64,000 nt of DNA from Pseudoalteromonas rhizosphaerae (GTDB taxonomy: Bacteria; Pseudomonadota; Gammaproteobacteria; Enterobacterales; Alteromonadaceae), in the NCBI RefSeq assembly GCF_902498845.1, contig NZ_CABVLM010000007.1, positions 124,001-188,000 on the forward strand. The letters are read 5' to 3'. Under the pieces are notes generated by a model. It ran no database searches, was not told the DNA's origin, and saw nothing but the letters and a program-made list of their open reading frames with translations. The position numbers were made by a program, and so were the translations under genes. Shown piece by piece: positions 9,115 through 17,794 of the stretch (its first letter is position 1; every line of letters begins with the position of its first letter).

Positions 9115-9672
9115 ATGGCTAAAGTACTTATGATCACCGGTGACTTTGTAGAAGACTATGAAAACATGGTGCCTTTTCAAGCATTATTGGCGATGGGTCA
9201 CCAAGTTGATGCTGTATGCCCTGATAAAAAAGCAGGTGATACTATCGCCACCTCAATTCATGATTTTGAAGGCGACCAAACCTATACTGAAAAGCGCGGT
9301 CATAACTTTGCGCTAAACGCGACATTTGCCAATATTAATGCCGCTGATTACGATGCCCTGTATTTACCCGGTGGCCGTGCCCCTGAGTATTTACGCTTAA
9401 ACGCGAAAGTAATCGAAATAATTCAGCATTTTGCTACAGCGGATAAACCCATTGCCTCTATTTGTCACGGCCCGCAATTGCTCACAGCAGCAGGAGTTAT
9501 TGAAGGTAAAAAAGTATCCGCTTACCCTGCTTGCCAACCTGAAGTGAAAATGGCGGGTGCCGAGTACGTTGAATTACCAATGGATGGCGCCATTACCGAT
9601 GGCAAACTAGTAACAGCACCAGCATGGCCTGCACACCCTGCCATGTTAAAACAGTTTGTAGCCTTGCTATAA
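9115..9672 (+). CDS. DJ-1/PfpI family protein
   Basis: The 185-residue protein fits the DJ-1/PfpI superfamily of class I glutamine amidotransferase-like folds. The nucleophile elbow [10 protein letters not shown] places the reactive cysteine at Cys117 followed by His118, and an acidic residue near Glu13-Glu16 would complete the usual Glu/Cys pair. Members act as glyoxalase III or deglycase-like enzymes or chaperones under oxidative or carbonyl stress; which applies here is not visible. GGAG lies 7 bases before the ATG. It is followed on the same strand by the RHH gene and dld, possibly as one unit. Confidence 0.88.
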   Translation: MAKVLMITGDFVEDYENMVPFQALLAMGHQVDAVCPDKKAGDTIATSIHDFEGDQTYTEKRGHNFALNATFANINAADYDALYLPGGRAPEYLRLNAKVIEIIQHFATADKPIASICHGPQLLTAAGVIEGKKVSAYPACQPEVKMAGAEYVELPMDGAITDGKLVTAPAWPAHPAMLKQFVALL

Positions 9673-9702
9673 TCGCAGTTCAGCAGCATCAAGAGGTTAA
9701 TC

Positions 9703-10101
9703 ATGTGCCAACTTTTTATTAATGCCGACAGTCGGTTATGGACCTGTCGTACCAAATCACTGCGGATTGACGGCGTTGTTACGTCGATTCGTTTAGAAGA
9801 GTTTTTTTGGGATATTTTAGAAGAAGTGGCATTTCGTGATCAAATGACCGTTAATCAAATGATCACTAAGCTGTACCTTGAATCTCTTGATGCTGATCAC
9901 GACATTGGTAATTTCACTTCATTTTTACGTGTCTGTTGTTCGCGTTATTTATCGCTGGTGGCCGATGGCAACTTAACCCGCGAAGATGCGATACCTTTAA
10001 ATGATATCGACGCGACACAAGTTTTAGAACAAGAAAAATTGCGTACCAGTGTGCGCAAAAGCCAGTATATAGATACATCGTTAAAGTCTTCACTTAACTA
10101 G
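9703..10101 (+). CDS. Ribbon-helix-helix domain protein
   Basis: The 132-residue product resembles the RHH_4-type family of predicted DNA-binding proteins: a strand around KSLRIDGVVTSIRLEEFFW followed by two helices (about residues 35-70). The family often contains the phrase SIRLE.FFW.LLEEIA, which is nearly matched here. The last 40 residues are polar and unassigned. The start is supported by AGAGG about 6 bases upstream. It lies only 7 bases before dld, so it could be a repressor or partner in the same transcript; that link is inferred. Confidence 0.75.
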   Translation: MCQLFINADSRLWTCRTKSLRIDGVVTSIRLEEFFWDILEEVAFRDQMTVNQMITKLYLESLDADHDIGNFTSFLRVCCSRYLSLVADGNLTREDAIPLNDIDATQVLEQEKLRTSVRKSQYIDTSLKSSLN

Positions 10102-10108
10102 AGTTTTC

Positions 10109-11797
10109 ATGTCACAATCCTCCTTAGTTCGATCTTTTAAAAAGATTGTTGGCGCACGTTATGTATTAACGAGCGATCGTGCAACTGCTCCTTACCGTAA
10201 AGGCTTTAGAGAAGGTCACGGTCCGGCACTAGCAGTAGTAAAACCGGCAACACTATTACAACAATGGCATATTTTACAAGCCTGTGTAAGTGCAAAGGTC
10301 ATCGTTATTATGCAAGCCGCAAATACCGGTTTAACGGGCGGCTCAACACCGACACAAGGTTGCGATCGCAATACGGTGATCATCAACACCTCGCGCCTTA
10401 ACGACATTCAAGTATTAGCTGAGCAACAACAAATTGTCGCGTTCCCTGGGGCGAGTTTGTTCTCATTAGAAAAAGCCCTCGCCCCATACGGCCGAGTACC
10501 ACATTCAGTTATTGGCTCATCATGTATTGGCGCATCGATTGTCGGTGGGGTATGTAATAACTCAGGTGGCGCTTTAGTTGAGCGAGGCCCAGCATATACT
10601 GAACTTGCCTTATACGCCCAAGTAAATAGCAATGGTAGCCTCAGTTTAATTAATAATTTAGATATTGAACTTGGCAATACACCAGAGCAAATACTCACTA
10701 ATTTACAAAATAAAAAATACCGCACCCAAGATGTTAAAACGACAGCTAAGAAAGCATCTGATCGCGAATATGCCGATTGGGTTCGTAAAACAGATGATGA
10801 TACCCCGGCACGATTTAATGCCGATCCTCGGCGTTTACATCAAGCCAGCGGCTGTGCGGGAAAACTAGCTGTATTTGCCGTACGAGTAGATACCTTCGCA
10901 AAAAATCAACAAGAACTGACGTTTTACCTCGGTACTAATTCCTCCACTGCGTTGCAAGCGGTACGAAAAACGTTATTAGAGCAAGCCACCAGCTTGCCTG
11001 TTTACGCCGAATATTTACACCGTGATATTTTTGAGCTTGCTGATAATTATGGTCGAGATACAGTATTATTAATTAAACATCTTGGCACCAATTGGTTGCC
11101 TACTTTTTTTAATATTAAGCGCCAGCTCGATTCCGTCTGTCAAAAACTGCCTTTTATACCCAAAAATGCTATTGATAAACTAGTTTATCGTTTCGCAAAA
11201 CTGTTCCCAAGCCAAACACCCAATAAGCTCAAGCAATGGAATAGTCAATATCAACATCAGCTCATTTTGACAGTTAAAGGCGAGGCGCATCAACAAACTC
11301 TTGCATTGCTTGAACACGTTCAAAAAGACTACCAAATTGATTTTTTTCAGTGTAGTGAGCAAGAAGCTAAATCGGCATACTTACTGCGTTTTGCTGCCGC
11401 AGGTGCTGCTGTGCAATATGCCAAAGTAAATCATCAAGAAGTCGAAGATATTCTCGCGCTGGATATCGCTTTAAAACGTAACGACAACGAATGGTTCGAA
11501 AAATTACCGCCAAGCATCTGCAATAAATTAGTAGGGAAACTGTATTACGGGCACTTTTTATGTCACGTATTTCACCAAGATTACTTAGTGCGTAAAGGTG
11601 AAGACGGCAAAGCAATAAAAGCAGCCTTACTTGAGTTATTAGAGCAACGCGGCGCGCAATACCCCGCAGAGCATAATGTAGGACATCATTATGATGCAAA
11701 ACCAGCCCTTGCTGATAACTATCGCAATTTAGATCCAACCAATAGCTTTAATGCGGGCATTGGCGGCATGTCTAAAAAGCGCGATTATGCTAAGTAA
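10109..11797 (+). CDS. dld: Quinone-dependent D-lactate dehydrogenase
   Basis: The 562-residue protein matches E. coli Dld (571 residues) along its length. Recognisable blocks are YRKGFREGHGPALAVVKPAT near residue 30, QAANTGLTGGSTP near 70, which belongs to the FAD-binding PCMH-type domain, and a C-terminal region ending in NSFNAGIGGMSK. The enzyme is FAD-dependent, peripheral to the inner membrane, and oxidises D-lactate to pyruvate with electrons passed to quinone. It follows the ribbon-helix-helix gene by 7 bases and ends before a terminator hairpin shared with the convergent receptor gene. Confidence 0.95.
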   Translation: MSQSSLVRSFKKIVGARYVLTSDRATAPYRKGFREGHGPALAVVKPATLLQQWHILQACVSAKVIVIMQAANTGLTGGSTPTQGCDRNTVIINTSRLNDIQVLAEQQQIVAFPGASLFSLEKALAPYGRVPHSVIGSSCIGASIVGGVCNNSGGALVERGPAYTELALYAQVNSNGSLSLINNLDIELGNTPEQILTNLQNKKYRTQDVKTTAKKASDREYADWVRKTDDDTPARFNADPRRLHQASGCAGKLAVFAVRVDTFAKNQQELTFYLGTNSSTALQAVRKTLLEQATSLPVYAEYLHRDIFELADNYGRDTVLLIKHLGTNWLPTFFNIKRQLDSVCQKLPFIPKNAIDKLVYRFAKLFPSQTPNKLKQWNSQYQHQLILTVKGEAHQQTLALLEHVQKDYQIDFFQCSEQEAKSAYLLRFAAAGAAVQYAKVNHQEVEDILALDIALKRNDNEWFEKLPPSICNKLVGKLYYGHFLCHVFHQDYLVRKGEDGKAIKAALLELLEQRGAQYPAEHNVGHHYDAKPALADNYRNLDPTNSFNAGIGGMSKKRDYAK

Positions 11798-11812
11798 GCT
11801 AGTGAGCTAGTG

Positions 11813-11833
11813 AGCGCGATTATACATCGCGCT
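11813..11833. terminator. Hairpin between convergent dld and TonB receptor genes
   Basis: AGCGCGAT at 11813-11820 pairs perfectly with ATCGCGCT at 11826-11833 around a TATAC loop. It lies between two convergent genes and could serve both, but neither side has a strong T tract. Confidence 0.55.
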
Positions 11834-11843
11834 GTTAGCACAC

Positions 11844-14765
11844 TTAAAAGCTGTAATTAATCCCAGCATAATAACGGCGGCCTGAATAACTAGTATTAAG
11901 TAGCCGCGCATCGGTATCTTTACCCAAACGTGTTACCGACTCCGATTGCGTTAAGTTAATTACCGCTGCGGTAAAGCTTAAGTTATCGGTAACGTTATAT
12001 GCTGCATTTACATCTACTTGCTGGTATGGGTCTTGGTAGACATTTAAACCACTGTTAATACCGAGCACCGTTTCACCTCGTTTATTGTACGAAGCGCGAA
12101 TGTTAAAACTATCCCCTTCATAATAAACGGAGGTGTTATATTGATAGTCAGCACTGCCTATTAATGGCGACTCTGCTAACTTTTCACCTGCAACTGTTAC
12201 ATCGGCCTGATTGGTGTTGTTATACGTGTAGTTTGCGTAAATACCAAAGCCACTATCAAAGGCGTGTTGAATAAACACTTCCACCCCTTTTGATACCGCA
12301 TCAGTACCATTACCTACGGTGCTATACGGGGAAATGCTAATAGTACCAGCATCAACAAGACCTGCTTGCCCTGCAAATTCACGCTGTGAATCAATCACCA
12401 GTGGCACGATAAAGTTATCGACCTGTTTATGAAATAACGCAACACCTAATGCAGAACCTGGCGCGTAGTAATACTCAAGAGATAAATCGGCTTGTACTGA
12501 CTCAAACGCTTTTAAATTTTTATTACCACCACTGCCACTAAATCCGGGTTGTTCATTAAAAGCGGCGCGATCATCTGCCCATTCGTCCGACACATAAGTA
12601 ATACGCTGTTGACTACCCAAATCGCCGTAATCGGGGCGCGACATCACTTTAGCAAGCGCACCACGGATCACCACATCATCACTGGCATCCCACGCAATAT
12701 TTAAACTCGGCAATACGTGGGTGTCTGTTGTTTGCTGGATGATCAACTGGTATTGCTCAACTAAACGATCATCACCGGTGATTTGCTCGCCCGTTTCGTC
12801 ATCGGTTTCATCCAATAAAAAGGTATAGAGATCGGTTGAAGCACTGCTAGTCTTGGTTTGTACAACGCGCACACCAAAATTACCGCGTATATCTCTGTAC
12901 TCAAAATCACCTTGTAAATAAAACGCACTGATCTGCTCGGCAATATCATAGACAAAGTTATCTTCAATTCGAGTATACGGCACATAGTTACTGTAAATAT
13001 AATCGCGATATTTATGCCAATTAATAGTTGGCATTAAATTGATATTAAAGCCACCAGCAATATTGCTTTCACTTTCCACATTAAACACATCTTGTGCCTG
13101 TGGCATACCATTATTCCATTGATAGCTATCAAATTGCGTGATACCCCCTGCGCTTGCCTCGCCTGCGGCAATATCAAAACTCGGATCAAGGAAAAAGTTG
13201 TTGCCCGTTTCGCGATGCAGTGATGCATCGCGGTATTTTGCACCAGTGCGAATAGTGGTCAATATGCCCCAATCAACATAAAAATCAACGTCAGCTTGGT
13301 AGTACTTTTCTGCTAAGGTGCTACGTACAAAACTTGAGTTCGATGAGCCTGCATCACGACCTCCGCCAACACCTGCGAGCAAGTTATTGAGTGTATTTGG
13401 GTCTATCAGCATCGAAATACGGTCATCACTGATTGACCAAGCGGCACTTTGCGAGGCGTTCTCAATATTACTTTGCCCCTCACCCGCGTTTGAGCTTTTA
13501 TACGCTGCTTGCCAACTTTCTTTTGGCCCGCCTTTAGCTTTAGTTTTACCAACGACAAAGCGTGCTGTAAAGTTGTCGCCTTCGTAGCTTAAGTTAAAAT
13601 CAAAAGTATCAGAGGTTGACTCTTCATCCACATAACTGCCGCGCAACCACGGCAATTGCATATCTTTTTCAACGCCACTGGCCATGGCACTGTAGTCCAT
13701 GCCATTGACAATTGTGCCACTTTCATCAAGTGTAATACCGGTTAAAAAGTCAGGATTTAACGCCCATTCCGGCATATCAACGACCGAGTCGCTGCGTTGT
13801 TGCTTTAAGCTAAAACCAAAGTAATTAAAACCTAGTTCAATGCGACTAGTTGGTCGCCACTGAGTCGAAAACTGCACGCCTTCACGTTCACGTTTTTCAT
13901 TCACAACAGAGCTGCGCACCACCTGCGGAAACCACATATTCTCATAACGTTGCCCGTTGGCATCAGTCACCGCGCCCCAGTCATTACTGTTATTAACCTC
14001 GTTACCATTTATATCAACAGCTTGCTGACCTGTGTAACGCCAAACATTGGCATCTGTGCCACCAGAGAGCGTACGGTTGGTGCGCTCTTGACGGGTATAG
14101 CCAAGTAAAAAACCAAAGCTATCACTATCGTTTTTCCATGAATACAAACCAGTAAACTGAGGTTCATAATCTTCTGTTACATCTGCATAAGTACTTTCAA
14201 CATTAAAAACGCCCGAATTAGCATCCATATCCAATGGTTTGCGGCTATGCATTAACACTGTACCACCGACGCCACCTTCATCTAGTCGCGCTTCAGGTGA
14301 TTTGAATACTTCAACGCTTGCGATCATCGCTGATGGGAGTAAAGCATAATCAAATGAACGAGATGGCTCCCCTGGTGAGGAGGCAATAAAATTACCATTT
14401 AACTGCGTGTAAGTAAGATCAGACGATAAACCACGAATACTTACCGTTGATCCTTCACCGCCGTCACGTTCAATCACTACACCCGGCACACGGGCTAATG
14501 AATCAGCCACGTTTTTATCAGGGAATTTACCAATGTCTTCAGCGGTAATGGCATCAACCACAGAACTCGATAAACGCTTCACCGCTAAGTTTTCAGCCAT
14601 GCTAGAGCGAATACCTCGCACTTCAATCACTTCCATATCTTTTTCTGTTTGAGTGCCTGTTAATTGCTCGGCAGCCGCCGCATTCATAGCACTAAAAACC
14701 GATAAACTAATAACTGAAAAACGCAGCGATGCTGCTAAAGGCGAGTAACACGTTGAGGTTGACAT
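11844..14765 (-). CDS. TonB-dependent outer membrane receptor
   Basis: The 973-residue product begins with a signal peptide ending near AMNAAAAEQ, then a TonB box-like VIEVRGI, a plug domain with EDIGKFPDKNVADSLARVPG and VSIRGLSSD, and a long beta-barrel ending in an aromatic residue (NYSF). The plug signature is that of the Caulobacter/Alteromonadales type receptors often linked to glycan or other large-nutrient uptake. A longer frame exists from a TTG at 14810, but the ATG at 14765 begins a normal signal peptide. The substrate is unknown; the neighbouring flavin monooxygenase gene upstream gives only a weak hint. Confidence 0.92.
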   Translation of the reverse strand: MSTSTCYSPLAASLRFSVISLSVFSAMNAAAAEQLTGTQTEKDMEVIEVRGIRSSMAENLAVKRLSSSVVDAITAEDIGKFPDKNVADSLARVPGVVIERDGGEGSTVSIRGLSSDLTYTQLNGNFIASSPGEPSRSFDYALLPSAMIASVEVFKSPEARLDEGGVGGTVLMHSRKPLDMDANSGVFNVESTYADVTEDYEPQFTGLYSWKNDSDSFGFLLGYTRQERTNRTLSGGTDANVWRYTGQQAVDINGNEVNNSNDWGAVTDANGQRYENMWFPQVVRSSVVNEKREREGVQFSTQWRPTSRIELGFNYFGFSLKQQRSDSVVDMPEWALNPDFLTGITLDESGTIVNGMDYSAMASGVEKDMQLPWLRGSYVDEESTSDTFDFNLSYEGDNFTARFVVGKTKAKGGPKESWQAAYKSSNAGEGQSNIENASQSAAWSISDDRISMLIDPNTLNNLLAGVGGGRDAGSSNSSFVRSTLAEKYYQADVDFYVDWGILTTIRTGAKYRDASLHRETGNNFFLDPSFDIAAGEASAGGITQFDSYQWNNGMPQAQDVFNVESESNIAGGFNINLMPTINWHKYRDYIYSNYVPYTRIEDNFVYDIAEQISAFYLQGDFEYRDIRGNFGVRVVQTKTSSASTDLYTFLLDETDDETGEQITGDDRLVEQYQLIIQQTTDTHVLPSLNIAWDASDDVVIRGALAKVMSRPDYGDLGSQQRITYVSDEWADDRAAFNEQPGFSGSGGNKNLKAFESVQADLSLEYYYAPGSALGVALFHKQVDNFIVPLVIDSQREFAGQAGLVDAGTISISPYSTVGNGTDAVSKGVEVFIQHAFDSGFGIYANYTYNNTNQADVTVAGEKLAESPLIGSADYQYNTSVYYEGDSFNIRASYNKRGETVLGINSGLNVYQDPYQQVDVNAAYNVTDNLSFTAAVINLTQSESVTRLGKDTDARLLNTSYSGRRYYAGINYSF

Positions 14766-14927
14766 TGAATGTACGAGTCCATTACTGGTTAACAATTGTA
14801 AAGGCGGCAATTGTACACAGCCAGACTTAATGGATTGTTAACCATAACTTGCAAGTAACTGAATAAGCGAACAAATAACCACCTCATAAGTAGCCTTGCT
14901 CGCACCTAAATAACAGAGCTCGATAGG

Positions 14928-16043
14928 TTAATTACTCAAGCCTTGCATCCATAACGTTACTAACTGCTGAGCACAAATACCTAGCGCTGGGGTCTCATTA
15001 GTGTCAGCTGCTGTAGTAAAAATTTTCTGCGCAACTTGCCGACCAACAAGTTGAGAGGCTGAGGTTTTATCTATACGTTGTTGATAAAAAGCCGTTAAGG
15101 CGTGCTCTAAATCATCATACTTTTCTAACACCCGTACAAGATGCCAAGCATCTTCTAGCGCCTGACATGCCCCCTGCCCTGAAGTAGGTAAAGGAGCATG
15201 AGCCGCATCTCCCATAATCAGTACGTTACCTTGATGCCAATATGGCAAACGGTCAATATCGTGCACAAATATTCGCTTCAGTGAGTTTTCATCATAAGAC
15301 TTAAGCACCTGCTGTACTGCATCTGGCCAAGTTAAAAAACGTTGGTGCATTTCTTCATACCAAGTAGATAGCGGCCGCGCTTTATCAATATTTGCACTCC
15401 ACCCGGCAGCCCAATAACAAAGGTCAGCTTTAACAGGCACAATACCAAAGCGCTCGCCACGGCCGCGAAAATCATGGATCACGTTATCTAAAGTGCCCGG
15501 TTTTAACTGGCTAATAGCAATAATATTAATAAACCCCTGATACTGAGGAGTGATTTTTTCAGCATATAAGAATTGCCTTACCACCGAGTTCATCCGCCCA
15601 TCAGCACCCACAACTAAATCAAAATCTTGTTTTAGTTGAGCAATCTCTGATACGGTTATTGCGCTGTTAAAATGTATGTTTACCCCTAAATCAGCTAATG
15701 TGCGGCCCAACACACTCATAAGATCACGGCGCAATATACTGATACTAGAAAAACCACTGAGTGTATTTACTTTTGCAATATCAAATTCACTTTGCACCGT
15801 GCCATGCTGATCACACAGACGCATAAACAAAGGCATACCGCCCAGCGCTTGGATCTGTTTATCCAAGCCCATTTGCTGTAACACAAACATTGCATTCGGC
15901 CATAACGTTACCCCGGCACCAATAGAGGAAATCTCACTATCGCGCTCAAATATGTTCACCTGATAACCTTTTCGTGCTGCAAGAATGGCCAGCGCTATTC
16001 CCCCGATGCCCGCACCCACAATGGCAATTCGCTTGCTGTTCAT
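14928..16043 (-). CDS. FAD-dependent monooxygenase, UbiH/PHBH-like
   Basis: The 371-residue enzyme has the FAD-binding GxGxxG motif in IAIVGAGIGGIALAI near the N-terminus, the DG motif in LVVGADGRMNSVVR (about residue 150), and the second FAD motif GDAAHAPLPTSGQGA (about 280-295). These three define class A flavoprotein monooxygenases that hydroxylate aromatic or similar substrates with NAD(P)H and oxygen. The start at 16043 is chosen over an ATG 39 bases upstream because GAGG lies 8 bases before it and the GxG motif then sits at the usual depth. It is divergent from a LysR gene, its probable regulator. Confidence 0.9.
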   Translation of the reverse strand: MNSKRIAIVGAGIGGIALAILAARKGYQVNIFERDSEISSIGAGVTLWPNAMFVLQQMGLDKQIQALGGMPLFMRLCDQHGTVQSEFDIAKVNTLSGFSSISILRRDLMSVLGRTLADLGVNIHFNSAITVSEIAQLKQDFDLVVGADGRMNSVVRQFLYAEKITPQYQGFINIIAISQLKPGTLDNVIHDFRGRGERFGIVPVKADLCYWAAGWSANIDKARPLSTWYEEMHQRFLTWPDAVQQVLKSYDENSLKRIFVHDIDRLPYWHQGNVLIMGDAAHAPLPTSGQGACQALEDAWHLVRVLEKYDDLEHALTAFYQQRIDKTSASQLVGRQVAQKIFTTAADTNETPALGICAQQLVTLWMQGLSN

Positions 16044-16107
16044 ATTCTTTACCTCAATAATTAACTGAATAACCATTATCACAAAGTCATTTTTTAAGAT
16101 AAATTAG

Positions 16108-16124
16108 TAATAATCGCGTTATTA
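16108..16124. promoter_or_regulatory. Palindrome in the divergent LysR/monooxygenase promoter region
   Basis: TAATAA at 16108-16113 and TTATTA at 16119-16124 flank TCGCG. This symmetric AT-rich site sits midway between two divergent start codons, where LysR proteins normally bind T-N11-A type palindromes. It is a candidate operator for the adjacent LysR regulator; no binding data can be claimed. Confidence 0.5.
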
Positions 16125-16146
16125 ATCCCATATTTTGAGTTAATTA

Positions 16147-17034
16147 ATGATTGATAAAATCGAACTTCAGTGGTTACTCAGCTTTCAGTGCGTATATGAA
16201 CAACTGAGCTTTAAACTCGCAGCCGAACAACTGCAATTGCCTACATCTAATGTTAGCCGCCATGTCGCGTTATTAGAGAAGCAACTTAATTTAAGGTTAT
16301 TACAACGTACCACCCGAAAAATGATTGCAACGGCTGCAGGTAAACAACTTTATCAATCTATCACCCCACTGATACAAGCAATGAATGACTCGCTAGAAGA
16401 GGTGTCTGTGTATGGTGATTCTCTTGCCGGGCATCTTAAAATCATCATGCCTGATCTGCCTTTTTTAGCCGAAATAAGCGCAGAGTTTTGCTCTGTGCAC
16501 CCACAAATACAGCTAAGTTGCGATACGCAACTAAATCCAACCGAAGGCTTGTTAGAGGGATTTGATTTGGTGCTACGCTTTGGCCGTGGTCCATTGGACG
16601 ATTCAGGTTGGGTTGCTAAAGAACTGCTGCGCTGGCCCAGTTGCATTGTTGGCGCGCCACAACTGATCAACAATGCGCCACCGCCTCGCTCGCTAGATGA
16701 GTTAAGTAAAGTTCCTTGTATTACTAGCTTATCAGTACTGCAAGGTATGCCTTGGCGTTTTAAACAGCAACAAGCAGTGCAAGTAAAATCTAATTTTAAA
16801 GTAAACAGTGGCAACATGGCCAAAGCCGCTGCACTAAAAGGACTCGGCTATGCCATTTTACCCACTCATGCATGCCAAGAAGATATAGACAACGGCTCAT
16901 TGATCAATATTAAACTCGACCATGAACCAGAAGATCTGGTGTTATACGCATTTTATGCAGGCAGGAAATACCCGCTAGAAAAGGTAAAAGTATTTTTAGA
17001 ATTCTTAAAGTCTAAATGCATTGAGCTTAACTAA
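16147..17034 (+). CDS. LysR-family transcriptional regulator
   Basis: The 295-residue protein has the LysR winged helix at its N-terminus (LLSFQCVYEQLSFKLAAEQL, then SNVSRHVALLEKQLN up to about residue 50, with LLQRTTRKM following) and the typical two-lobed effector domain. Length is normal. There is no clear Shine-Dalgarno before the ATG at 16147, but the N-terminal alignment fixes the start. It is divergent from the flavin monooxygenase gene by about 100 bases and probably controls it. It ends convergently to the restriction operon. Confidence 0.9.
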   Translation: MIDKIELQWLLSFQCVYEQLSFKLAAEQLQLPTSNVSRHVALLEKQLNLRLLQRTTRKMIATAAGKQLYQSITPLIQAMNDSLEEVSVYGDSLAGHLKIIMPDLPFLAEISAEFCSVHPQIQLSCDTQLNPTEGLLEGFDLVLRFGRGPLDDSGWVAKELLRWPSCIVGAPQLINNAPPPRSLDELSKVPCITSLSVLQGMPWRFKQQQAVQVKSNFKVNSGNMAKAAALKGLGYAILPTHACQEDIDNGSLINIKLDHEPEDLVLYAFYAGRKYPLEKVKVFLEFLKSKCIELN

Positions 17035-17233
17035 GATATCAATGCAGTTAAACATGAGTAAGCTAGATAAGGGAAATGTAAACACACTCATTTTTTTCTT
17101 GCTGAAAACAAACTGTTTTTTGGACTGCCATAAGCTGGGGTTCGCTTCTAGTGCGTCAGTAAAGTCTGAGTTAGAGTATTTATTCAAAGGTTCAGGCCTT
17201 CACGAATTAGGTCCGAATCTAACCATATCGTTT

Positions 17234-17794
17234 CTATATAACCGTCGAGCATTCATACAAGGTTACAGCATCACCATCTGGCAAGTAATGTGCAAACCGT
17301 TGTGCATCACCAGTATTAAATGCCAAGGTAAACAATGTATTATGACTCTCCCTTAGCAATACACATTCAAAATCATCACTTAACAAACACAAAGCCTTTG
17401 GGCAAATTGCTAAATATGAATCATCGCCACTAAAAATATCCTCACTATACAAATACACTTCATGTAATTGTAGTGGTTTATCAAGTCGTAATACTGTGAA
17501 GTGCTCAGTTTCACTTAGCGTTTTGTGTTCGGCTAGTAATTCAATGTAAAAACCATTGCCATCTATTAGTTGCTCTTCAGCTGTAATATCAAACGAATGC
17601 TCGTTAAATTGAACCTCAAGCACTTTGCCGTTGCTAAACGTAAATAACATACTGCGCACGTTTTTAAATACGCCTTCATTAATTGCGTAATAGCCGCCTT
17701 TGAGCAAAAGCGAGGTTATATCGCTTTTACTCAATTCATTTAACTCAGAGCGCTTATTTGCAAAAATATGCTGATCCACATAATTAAAATGCAT
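17234..17794 (-). CDS. Hypothetical protein coupled to hsdR
   Basis: The 186-residue product is acidic and appears largely beta-strand; I recognise no motif, signal peptide or membrane segment. Its ATG overlaps the hsdR stop as TAATG, so it is translated with the type I restriction operon and is its last gene. Possible roles are an accessory or immunity protein for the SIR2 or nuclease modules, or an unrelated passenger. Nothing in the sequence decides between these. About 200 bases follow to the convergent LysR gene with no further gene. Confidence 0.7.
   Translation of the reverse strand: MHFNYVDQHIFANKRSELNELSKSDITSLLLKGGYYAINEGVFKNVRSMLFTFSNGKVLEVQFNEHSFDITAEEQLIDGNGFYIELLAEHKTLSETEHFTVLRLDKPLQLHEVYLYSEDIFSGDDSYLAICPKALCLLSDDFECVLLRESHNTLFTLAFNTGDAQRFAHYLPDGDAVTLYECSTVI

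Noticed and set aside
14766..14810. TTG start that lengthens the TonB receptor gene
   Set aside because: The extension precedes a normal signal peptide beginning at the ATG at 14765.
17021..17356. A 111-codon forward frame downstream of the LysR gene
   Set aside because: Its second half lies antisense to the coupled gene after hsdR, it has no ribosome binding site and the protein resembles nothing.
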